Shown here piece by piece: positions 25,216 through 37,200 of a stretch of 64,000 nt of DNA. Made by a program: the position numbers and the translations under genes. Location of the stretch: positions 250,603 to 314,602 of the forward strand of contig KB309449.1 in the NCBI GenBank assembly GCA_000328365.1, in the 5' to 3' direction. This DNA comes from Capitella teleta (taxonomy: Eukaryota; Annelida; Polychaeta; Capitellidae). The notes under the pieces were generated by a model that was given only the letters and a program-made list of their open reading frames with translations, ran no database searches and was not told where the DNA came from. Position 1 is the first letter of the stretch, and each line of letters starts with the position of its first letter.

Positions 25216-28200
25216 GTGAGTTCCATTTCCCGCCATCTTACCACTGACTTTGTTATCGAAATATCGGGTTTAACCCCGTATTGGAATGTCGCTATATGAT
25301 TTCATCAATCATTTTTTTTTTTTCCGTTGGCTGAATCTGTCAAGGTCTGTAATTATAACTTCTGGATTTCTATGAGCAAGCTATGATTGCTGTAACCTGT
25401 AAGAACTACATAGTATATCATTCAAATAGCTATTTTGAAGTTGACTGTATGGGCAGGGCAGCTGTGTAATATTGTATGCTAATGTTTTGGATGAATTCTT
25501 TATAAGGGATCGGAGGCATGTATTCATATTGCATGAATGCTTCATCTGGCGTATGTCCGTCTGATGTAACGATTGCGTCATCATGGTTGGGCCGTCTAAA
25601 TGGCGCTACAATCCCATATACAGTGATGCTCATCGCCGTCAGCAATAAAATTCAGTTCTCTCGCGTGACGTCACTAGAGCGGCCTATGCGCTTCTATTGG
25701 CGGATATTCCGTAATGCCGTAAAGTCACTTTAAAGTCAAATTGTGGACCAAACACTTGTGGATCTAATAGCGTATACGTAACCATGGTTACTCTTTGATC
25801 TGGGTCAGCTATCCCACAAATCATTTGTGCTCTGACGTCACCGCTATCTCTTTCCCTAAATCTTCTGGCGGTATGCGGCTCCTGCTCATTGAATGTATCA
25901 TGTTGCGCCGAACTTCTTCTCTCCAAGAGATCTCTGCGCTTGATCGCTCGGTGCACTATTTTCCTGCGGCGTATGTAAGTACCGCGAGTGATTTGTCTCC
26001 CGAGAAATGGCGCGAAACTCCCGCGTCCTTAGATACGATCGTCTGTGGCTTCCTCTACCGGATCAGTTGTGCAACTCTTTCTGGCAAGACGTCGCCTCAA
26101 CACGTGGAAGTCATTTAATTCTGGCTGATGAAGTCAATTCGAGCGTTATGCCATTTATATCTCTTTAAGATCACGTTCATACGAAAACCCTGCATGCCAA
26201 AATAACGAGTATTATTGTGGTCATAATGTAAACATTTTTACTGTTGTGTAAATCAACAGAAATTCTGTGCAAGTATGCTACTCACACTTGAGATAAATAA
26301 TACATAACATATATCTGGTTATTTATAGTATATGTATTCAATGAGTTCTTATTCTATTGCAATACTAACTCTGTGAGAGTGTATAATACGAAAGGAAGCC
26401 ACCCCATGCAGCATTCAACCTTATTAGTCACTGGTATTTTCAGTGTGTTCTCCTCAAATGGCATCTCTTATGTGCTATACACGTCGGTTTGTTTTGAGCA
26501 GAAAGAAAAGCGATGCTAAGATATGCCATGCATATACGATGCAGTCCATAATCAGCGAGTAAAATCCTTGTTGTGAAAGAGCGCCTTTGTTTACGACTGC
26601 GGAGTGGAAGAGAAAAATGTTTAAAAAAAAAATCTCTTCACAGTTTTCATTGACTAAATACCGATTGGAATGCACGTTTCAACTCATTTCACTGATTACC
26701 TTATAAGGTTCATGTGTTATTGTTCGCTCCACCGTGTCCAGCGGGTGTCTTTCAAAATACGATTGTAGTTCGGTTTTGTCGCGGGTAATCTAAAAGCGCT
26801 TTTCTAAGCGCGTCGCTTCGGGCGATGCGCTCGTCTTTATAAGCAGCGCTGCGGGTTTGGAGGCGATCAGTGGTCAGTTGACTCACTGGGATTCCTCCCT
26901 CGGTGTCCCCCCATTCAACACATCTGCGTCGATTCCGTACATATTTCCCGCTGCGTGCACTTGCATGCCAAGCAGTCGACCGTATACACGCGACACCAGC
27001 ACCCGTCGCTGTGGGCGAATAAGGTGCGCGCGCACCCCATATGTTGCGCTTTGACTTCTTGTTCAGTCAGTCGACTGCGGACACGGACTTGTTTACTCTT
27101 GCGGCTGAATCCTGGCCGCTCGCCAGGTAGATCCGGCTCTGATTGACTCCGCATCGACGTCGGCGAAATGCCACTTTGAAGCTGATTCAGCCTCGCTTAC
27201 TCGGTGCTTTTTGCCTTTGAAAGATCGTAAAAAAAAAAAGAAGAGTCGAAATTAAGGATTATCTCGTATAATGGATTTACTGTGCTGTGCTGGAGATCGC
27301 TCCAAGAAGGCGCGCATGCGCAGAGGTGAGAGCTCTAATTAATCACATGATAGCTCTGTTTTGTAACAGGCTCTTTAGCAGCATGCGATGCAGTCTATAT
27401 AATGACATTCATCTGCGGTTTTTCTCTGTTTCCATGCGGGGTCATGTCATTAATCTGGGATATACAGCGTCCTTGGGGCTGCATTCGAATCACCCCAAAA
27501 CCCCTCTTCCACTCCCTTTCATATAATCCGCATATACATACTTTCCCCCGATTCCCCTCGCCTCCGAATCCCCGAAGCTTTTCCCGCTTTTTCTCCCTCC
27601 TTTGCATATCTCTTTGAAATTAAATACACGTCAATCCTGGGAGACGTTCCCTTGCGTTTGAAGCACGAATGAATTCCGAGATCTGTCGCCGACTTTTTAT
27701 CCTCTCACTTTTGAGTCGTTTTTTATACGTTTACATTATATATACGTGTTGTGGATGTGCCAATTCACGCTGCTTCGGGCGATGTTGCTAAATCTCTCTT
27801 TCCGTTGTATCGGGATGCGCGGATTGAGATAGCTTAGCGTTCGGTAAGATCTTCGTCTGAACATCGCATCGCCTTTCAACTGCTCACTTCGCATCCACAA
27901 TCAGGTGTTGCGATCTCCATTTCAAATATTCCGCCTCAGAATTGCTATATAGCAAAGTGCATTTAATGCATCTGTTGACCCCAAAATTGGACAATGATCA
28001 CTGCGCGTGCTTCCGGTTTGACCCTATGATCGCGAGGTCAGCCACCTGAGGAGATAACCCCAGCGGCCATCTTTAGCCCCATAGGCGGGTTCCAAACGAC
28101 TTCCCGTCTATTCCTCCGCCTCCTGTTCACCTGCGGATGATTAGCCCGCGTGACGTAATTAACTACGTGCGAAGGGGGCTCAATCGCAGCGTTCATTGCG

Positions 28201-31200
28201 TGTTGATCTGCGGTTTGCACCGCAACAGAAGTTCGCCTGCCCCGACGGCCGCGTCGTCTTGTTCGTCCGGGGGCGTTTCGTCGCTGTCTGTTGCCCCCTT
28301 TAACGGCCAGTTCTGTTTCCTAATCACATTTGCGCCGGCCACGGATGCCATGTATCCCCCCTTCCCCCTCCGAAATGACGCCTCTCTGCTCCCTTGGGCT
28401 GCTTTCCAACACGCTTCATGACAATTTTACTCGCCCAACCAGAAGTCCTGTTTTGCGCGCACGCGGGGTGTATAGTGGCGAGCCTAGGGCGGAAGCGAGC
28501 CGACTCATTTATATACCACGCATAACATACTTTCCGGCCGAATTAAGTCTGCCGTTGGGGAGTTTCGGCCAGATGGGCCATGCAGGGCAGTTCTATGAGT
28601 GACCCAGTGCTGCTACCCGTTCTCGCAAATATTTGCACTGCGGTTATGTTTGCGGAATTGAGGGCCGGGTATCGCCTTACTCGCGATGCAAGCCATTGGC
28701 CGTGGTGCCCGCGCTGCACGACTTGTCTCTTTGCGATGCATGTTCTCATCAAAGGGACCTCCACCGCTGTTGACATCGCCAAATATGAACACCTTGATTG
28801 CATGGAATGCCCAGGTTAGCCCGTTCCTTTGTATATGTAAGCACTCTGCGAAAATCAGTGCTTCTATATAATAGTGCTTACATACTCTGGTATTGCATCG
28901 TTAATGACCCGTAATTAATTAATCTCACGGAATAAACACAGGAGATCACCATTGTGCTCTGGCAGAGGGAGGATTGTTATGTCATTGATTTTAGCATTGT
29001 TCCCGGCACGCACGCGTTGCGCCATCCAGGGACGCTGCGTCCGGTCACGTGGTCTGTCGCATGCATCCCAGAATGCCCCGTAACTTCATCACGAAGCTCA
29101 ATTGTCGACCGACGCCGCATTCGCTATGCGATTTCGGGCGCTGTCGCTTTCGCAGAAAGAACTGCGATGTAATATTCATTCACACACGGAACGCGAAATC
29201 ATTTGGCGCTGTATTTCTCTCGTATTATTCCGTATCGATTCCCGGTTCAGTTTGTATAAATAGGCGCGAAATAACGCTGGATTATACTTCGGCTATTCTT
29301 GGGGGTCATTGGGTGCAGAAGGTGTGCAAATCCACGCAACTCTCTCGAGACTCACAAGCGATGCTTAATCAATATAATCAATATCTTACGGGGTCCTCTG
29401 AATATGCAAACCACCTGCTTATTAATACAGCAATTAGCTAATTATAACAATCGCATAATTAGTCGAACTTTCCGCAAATCTGTTTCTGCTCGTCCATTTT
29501 ACAAGCCATGGCAGTTGAAGGATCCACTCGCTTTGTGAAATATTCGCCCTTGACATTTGCTCAAACGCGTTCTCGCTCGCTCTGCGCAATGCATAACTTA
29601 TGTATTGTCTTATAGTGTATACATATAGGTACACATCCGCTAGGGGGTGCTGCTCCGTTCTGCGTCATTGTCGGTTGTACATTGTAACTTTGTGAAACTG
29701 AATATTATTTCTCACAATATCGGCGTCATCTCCCGTGCCGCCGCATTCCGTGTGCTCAGTGATCAGAGAATGAGAGATGCATTATACTGATTTAGTACAT
29801 GGGGAACGCGGAGTTTACGAGCTCTGTTAGTCTGTAAAATGATGATGTGGAATCTGTTCATGATGACGATGTGTTGCTTGTTTCAGATGCCAGTGAAACG
29901 GTGCTGGTGAGGGCCGTTACGGACTATCACAATCCGAACGAGCGCAACCATTTGACGTTCAAGCAAGGCGATCTCCTCACGGTACGTGAACCCTTCATTA
30001 TGTCATATGCACTCGGTGACCCTGAGCGTCATGATTATTAGCCCGGTGTGGCGTTTATCTGTACAAGATATTGTTAATTATTATGCACATGCTTATGACG
30101 TCACGATAGATGAATCAGAATTATTGTGCGATTCTGAACTGCAATAACATCGCCCCCCCCCTCTCGTGTTCTCCGATATTATTGCTTCCCGATTCTCGTT
30201 GCCCCGGTGACTCCAGCCGGTGCGTTATGATTGCGCTCGCCCCACGTGCCGCGCTGTCGTCATCCATCACTGCGGTCGCTGTGGGTGGGCACGCTTCCAC
30301 TTGACCGCAGATTATCTGCGTGTCCATTGGCGAGTTGACCCGCTGACCCCTCTCCTGTGATCGGCGTAATTGTGCCTCGGCCGCCCATAAATCAGTCTTG
30401 TAATTGTCGCAGCGCTTTTTCTCCCGATCGGAGTTTACATATACTACAGAAGTAATAGAACTCGGCTATCTCGGCGCCTCGTGGTCCGTAGGGATACCCG
30501 ATGACCATCTTCGGAATACCCCGTAGCACCTCCTCCGTCCTTGGTGGGAACGTCGCCCGTTGTGTTTGCGCCTGTCAGGAGAGCCACTAATGAAAGCGAG
30601 TACAATCTGCGTGGAAGGAGGCTGTCGGATTAAAGCGGTTGGCTTTCGGCTGCAGTGGCCATTGTGTGCTGGCGACTGCTTCGTGGAGCTGCTTCCTCCC
30701 CACCCCCACCCCTTCCCGCGGGATTTGCGCCCCATTTGCGGCGTCTTTGGTGAAGGAATGTGTTGATTTGGCCGTTCAGGGAAATGGACGCTTCTTCTGT
30801 GAGTGTTGATGTACTCAATTACGGAAGGGTGTTGCCGCCGATTTGTCTATTGCATTAGGATACTAAAGAGGACTTTTGTTATATCAATTTCATCGTACTG
30901 GTGTTCGTAGCTTAGACTGCTTGGACTACACCGTTCTCACCTTTTCTCTGTGTGTCCATTGAAGCCTGATTTTTACGGCTGGTTGATTTCGTTCTTTGAT
31001 GTTGACTGGAGTGACGTCACGTGCGCATCCGCGGTGTGTTATCGAACAAAGCGACATTCGATCCCCTCCGCGCTCGTCTTTGATCAAACACCGCCAAGTT
31101 GTGAGAAAACGCGTTGCTTTTATTGATGAGGCGGGTAAATATTGCTGCCTGTCGAGAAAGGCTGAATCATCGCTTGTTGTGGTAGCTGGCCAGTGTGTCC

Positions 31201-34200
31201 ATTCATGCCAGTTCTGATTGGTCAGAGAGTCATTACGTCCAGTCATCGTGACCTTCTGATTCGTTTTTGTTCAAAGTGAAGTACTTATAACATAAGTACG
31301 TTTTCTTATCTGTTTTCGGTAAACTAGGCCAGCTAAATCTGAAATAAACCTCAAGGCCTTTCTGGTTTTCAGCATAGAAACTGCGTCCTCGGTTTGTCCT
31401 TTTAAGGAATTTCGCGGCGGTTAAACGGTCAGTTGACGAACAAATAAAAGTTGAAGCAGCTATTGCCGTTGAGGGCGCTTTGTCGTGCGTTTGGTCAGCC
31501 CTCTCCTCCGCTATTTTAAATCGATGTTGACTTTCTATTCTCCTGTTTGATCGTACTCACGCGATTTACACATTGTGCTCAAAGCGTTATGATTTCTTTC
31601 GTCGTTCGCAGGTGGTCGCGGAGCACCCGAGTGGTATGTGGAAGGGTCACGTGTCCAGCAGCAAAGGAAACCACGTGACTGGTGTGGGCTACTTCCCAGC
31701 GTCTCACGTCGTGCTTGTCGACTCCCACGGTGAGTGAAAAAAATCATAACGCACTTTGTGAATCATAACGCATGGAAATCATAACGCACTTTGTGAATCA
31801 TAACGCACCGTGGGAACTCCGAGTTGGCGTGCATGCTGCTCCGCATTGGATTAACAAAGCTAAGTGTTCACGAGAGCAGCTTTGATTGCGTGCAATCATG
31901 GCCCGATTAAACGTCCTCTGTTGCTCCTTCACTGCTGCCTGCTCTCGGTGGCGGCCGGGGCCCGGGGCGAGCTCCTCGTCGGCATTTTGAAGCGTGATGG
32001 ATCGGCAGCCCCGACGGCCGCTCGCCCGGCGTTTGATGTCGGAGGCTGATTGCCGCAGACGCCGGCTCAATGTCGCGTCATATAGCCGCGTCCATTAGCC
32101 GGCATTTCGCTGCTTGCGATTCGCCGCCTCAGTGCGTCTGGCCTCATTGGGCATTCATGCCGCTCTGTTGTCGGGTGTGACCGGTTGATTGATCACGTGG
32201 TCTTGCTCTTCATTGAGCCAACAGCGCAGCAGTGCATGCTCATGCATGATGTTTCTCTTCCAGGCCAACCGATGACCAATAAGCTGGTCTCCTCGCAGAG
32301 CTTCCAGCAGCCTTCGTCTCCCTCCCAGCGCCTCCCGGGATCAGGAGGCGCCTGCCCGGATCTCCTCCCTCCGCCCAAGACATCCGCATCGCAGCCGTCG
32401 AACCTTAGCAACGGAGGAGCCCTGCACGTGGACATGAGTCCCTTCGGAGGCACGGTCGGCACGGACGGCGCCTTCCCCCCTCCGCCGTCGCCGGTTGGAC
32501 CCCAAAAGACGAAGCAGACCTCTTCGACCTCATCGGGGGGTGAGTGAGTGAGCGTCCCGAATGCGGGGGAAAAAGCGAGTCGTTCTTCCACGAATGGATT
32601 GATATTCCGCCGCCGTCATTGATGCCATGCATCCTGACAAATTGCCCTGTTTTCCCCGCGGCAAACCCCTCTCCTCCCCAGAGACAATCCCGATGATCTG
32701 TCAATCCAGGAGGGGGAGGCCATCGTCCTCTTATTTGCATGTCTTCTTCGCTTGTGCACGCAGCTTCAACGTTGGCATTCTTCTCTTTCCCAGATTCCGA
32801 CCGTGACAGCGGCATCTCGCCCCAGCAGTGCACCTTCCCCCCTCAGGTCCACCCTGGATCCCAGGTGAGTTCATCACTGAACCCCAACCCCACCCCCCTC
32901 TCCACGCATTAGCTAATTCCTGTTGTGTACGCACGCTTCGAGGTCATACGCGGCGCTCTCTGTTCGTGCCATTGAAACAATGAGCTGCGTACATAACTCA
33001 CGCTGCGAGGTCTATACTTCTCGTTTTATCTACTGACCAGCGCCACCGCCGCTACCGCCTTATCTGGCGTCCAAGCGTCGCGTATTGATCTGCTGAGTGT
33101 ATCGAAGGAGCAAGAGGAGGAGGAGGGAAGAGGAGGCGGGAGCAGCCGAACCCTTCCCTGTGCTGTGTGCGCTCACTGCCATTCCACGCGGCGTCAGAGG
33201 CAAACTTTGCTCGCGGATTGATCTGACCCGAGAAGAAGAGCTAGCAGAAGCGGCCGAGGAGAAACGAGCGCTGTTTGCTGGCCTCATCACCGCTGCTTCT
33301 CTTTGAGGATAATTGACAACAGGAGTATCTTGTGATATTGCGCGTTTTTGAAGTTGGATCGCGTAGGTCAGTTATATAGTATGGCAGGCTGTATAGGTGT
33401 GCCTGTCACATGCATAATTCACTCCGGTGCAGTTACCGTAATGCTCCTGTATTCGGCGTCAGATATCGATGCTGCAGTTTGCGTTGTTGACTCTTGCTAA
33501 TGACTCTCGCTTTTGGTGTTTGTCGGTTCCTCTGAGGGTTCGCTTTTAATCTTGACTCGGGACCAGCATCCGCCAGCGTGCGTGACAGCGTGCCTTGCGC
33601 TTCCCCCGGGGGGCACACAGACAGCGCTCTATTAGGCGCGCCACGAGGCGAGAGTGAGGCCCATTTGTCATGGCTTCCCCCGGCTGTAATCTTCGTTGGA
33701 CGAGTACTTGAGCAGGGCAGACGCAATCTCTTCCTGGAATCATATTTCATTTACCAATAACGCGATCTGCGCAATGCAAATGCCGAGCCGCTGTAGCTGC
33801 TCTGTATTATATATGAAGTCATTCGGTTGCGCCGTATCTCACACCATTATCGCCTTTGCTGGCCATAAAGTCTGTTAATGACGATGTTTTTGTCTGGTAT
33901 TTATCTCAATGTTTTCTTCTTCATCTCGGCGTGTATACATATATACAATTCAGCCTACGTTTATACAACTCTGTTGAGACTATAATACCGGCTTGTATCC
34001 CCCGAAGCAATCGCCGCACGCTGCTCCTTCACAACCCGCAATTGCTCCTCTGCTGTTCATTTCGACGCTATGACGTCATGTCGGAATGGACAAGCGCCCC
34101 TTGTGCTTCGCTTGCTCCTTGCCCCTTTGAGACGTCGTATGAGTGATGCTCTGATAAACTCCGCTTCGTTCTGTGGGTCTGTGGAATTCATGGTTTGCAG

Positions 34201-37200
34201 CTACGAAGAAGAAGAAGCAGCGAGCGCTGGTTGTAAGCTGAGCCTGGCTTCATCAAGCGCTGACATTTCGACTTGCGCCTCTTGCTCGACGTGTATCATC
34301 AGCGGATTGCTTACCTATATCATCGCAGGTGCATACAGTCGCGTCGGCTTACACGCGTCTCACATCTGCCAGCGATTGCTACGGTTTCCGCGGCCGCTGC
34401 TCGCTTACGGTCTGCGCGACCCGTGTCAATGTCATCAGCATTTGTATGGTTTACACCCGCGCTTAAGCCTCCCGTGTCATGTATATTGGATCAATGCGTA
34501 ATGATATCGACGTATTCTGATGCGGGATTCCGCGCGTCCAGATTTGATTTGCGGTCGCTTACCGTTGTTTTTTTTTTTTTTCTGTTTTGGCGGCCATCGC
34601 GTGTTTAATGTCCGGCCGTCTTTGTTTTGCGCCCCCTGGGGGCCTGTTAGGGAGTTGGGGCGGATTGAGGTCGCCTCTCCCGCATCGCTCGGTGCTTAGT
34701 GCGCCTCGTAGGAAGCCTTGTTGCCAATTCTCAGGGCGATTATTCGGCGGCATGCTTCCGCTGCTCCTATTGTGCACGGATCACGCAGACAGGGTCCTCA
34801 GTCCCGGCGTCCAGTACTCAGCCCCTCTCCCTCCCCACAGCGGTCCCTTGGGTAAATATGGGCTCTCTATGCACTTGAGAGGGTGTGTGCGCTTGGCCTC
34901 AATTCTAAAAGAAACTTAAGATGACAGTGGGGTTATTTTTCTTGATGAGAGCGGGGAGGGGAGGGGGAGGGGGGGGGGGGGATATGCGCCTCATAATCAA
35001 TATGCGTGCCAACAATGCCGCCGCGCGACGCAAACCCAGATGCGGAACCAGCGAGAAATTCGCTGCCGTTTTCGTTGGCGCAGATCGACATCGTATAATC
35101 CTAAAGCGAATATTGCCATCGTATTACGAGAAGTACAAATGATTGTTTTTCCCCTCCGCACAGGGCGTCTACTCGCAGGCACACCAGGCGGCTCCCTCCG
35201 TCGACCGCACGGCAGAGTGGCTGGGTCGTCTGCCCGTGGACGACAGTCGCTCCGCCAGTCCGTGCCACCGGTCCGAGAGCCCTGCGTTCGGCCACCGGCG
35301 ACACAACAGCAGCAGCAGCAGCAGCGGCCAGGGCAGCGGCGGCTTCCTCGTTCGTCTTATCTCCTGCTGTCTTTTTTTCTCCGCTGACGAATGTTCTTTT
35401 TCAGGCGGCGCATCTGAACGGGCTGAATGCGGGCTCATCGTCGCAGTGTTCTGTTCCCGCCAGCGCCTCACAACCGCACCTCCAACAACACTCGCCCGGA
35501 TCACAGCAGCAGCACCGCTTGTCCGGACAGAGCTACGAGTCCGGGGTTTCCGGGGTGTCCGGGACATCGTCGTTCACGTCACGCCAGAGTTACCATAGCA
35601 ACTCCAGTTCGAGCCTCGGCAGTCTGGATCGTCTCGAAGAGAGCGGCTACGCCAGCACCATCAACGTTCACGAGCTCTTCCAGGCTGGCCTGGCCGACGA
35701 GGCGGTGCTGCGTGCCTGGTTGGCCGACCTGCACTTTGAAGAGTACCTGCACCTGTTCGTGGATGCTGGCTACGACATGCCCACCATCTCGCGCATGACG
35801 CCCGAGGTCTGTTTTCGCTATACTGGGATTCCATCCGATGTGCAATTTTTTCTTAACTTCAGGACCTGACTGCAGTCGGCATCACCAAACCAGCGCACCG
35901 AAAGCGGCTGAAAGCAGAGCTGAGTAAACTTCACATCCACGATGGCATCCCAGACTTCAAACCGGTGAGCGGAGAGTTCCGAGGGCGGCGCAATGTGTGT
36001 GCAATGCGCTGTTTATATAGGTGGACGTGGCGGAGTGGCTTCAGCTGCTCAACCTCATGGAATACACGACGACGCTACTGTCTGAGGGATACAGCGACAT
36101 CGACACCGTCACGGACATCACGTGGGAGGACCTCGAGGAGATCGGCATCAAGAGGCTCGGTGAGTGAGCGTGATGATGATGTGTGATGACGTGATGACGT
36201 TTTTTTTTGCAGGGCACCAGAAGAAGATCATGCTAGCCATTGACCGACTGAAGCGGTTGCACTCTTCGTCCAAGCGCCTGTCTTCCGTCGACCGCCGGGC
36301 GTCTGGGGAACTCCTCGAACCCGCGTCGTCTTTCCCGACGCCCAAGTGGTTGGAGGGCGGTTCGTCCAGCCCAGGACCTCCTGCTCCTCCTCCTCCTCAC
36401 TCCCAGGAGCACGTGCTCATCACGCGCCCCCGTCGCTCACCTTCCGGGGATAACCTCAGCAGCGGAGAACTGCGCACTTTTCAGCAGGCCGAGTTGCCGT
36501 CGGAGGCTGTGCAGCTCCGCGGCGGCGTGCCGGCCGCTGGTCAAGCCTCGTACCAGCCGGATATTGTGGCCATACAAGTGCATCGCAATGTGCGTAACAG
36601 CAACACATCCGGGGACAGTGCGTACGAGAGCGAAGGCAGCAACGGTTGCACCCAGCAGCAGCAGCACTCGTCGTTCCAGGCACCCAGGGACGCCGCTCTT
36701 CCCGAGGGAGACGCCACGCCCACTAACGAACGGCGCGAAATTCCCCACCTGCAGCAACAGACCAGCAGCGACGATTCCGACAACTGCTCCACCTTGCGGC
36801 GACCTTCGGCCAAGGTCAGCCCGCGCATCTCGCCCAAGCCGAAGCCGAAACCCGTGGCGAAGATCGTCGCGGCCAAAGTGAAGCGCATTAGTCGCGAAAT
36901 GCCGACGGAGATCATCAAGCCCCTGGATCGGCAGGACGACTCGTCGCTCTACTCGTCCAACACCCTGCCCCGCAAGTCGTCGCGTTCATCGCACTCTGAG
37001 CACATCTATGACCAGCCGGCGGGGTCAAAGTTCAATGACTTCGTGTGCTCCTCTTCGTCGCAGAGCAGCGCCCCCAACTCCCCCGCGCATCACACGGTCT
37101 ACGCCCAGAACCTGTCGCCCGGGGGTGGGGCAGGGCGCGCCAAGAGGCCCCCTCCCCCGCCCCCCAAGCGAACCAACTCCATCAAGAGCGACGCGCCTCT

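Noticed and set aside
35350-35404. Reading Caskin exon 13 straight through without an intron
   Set aside because: The through-frame ([11 protein letters not shown]) leaves the SAM frame. A 55-nt GT-AG intron restores it and matches neighbouring intron sizes.
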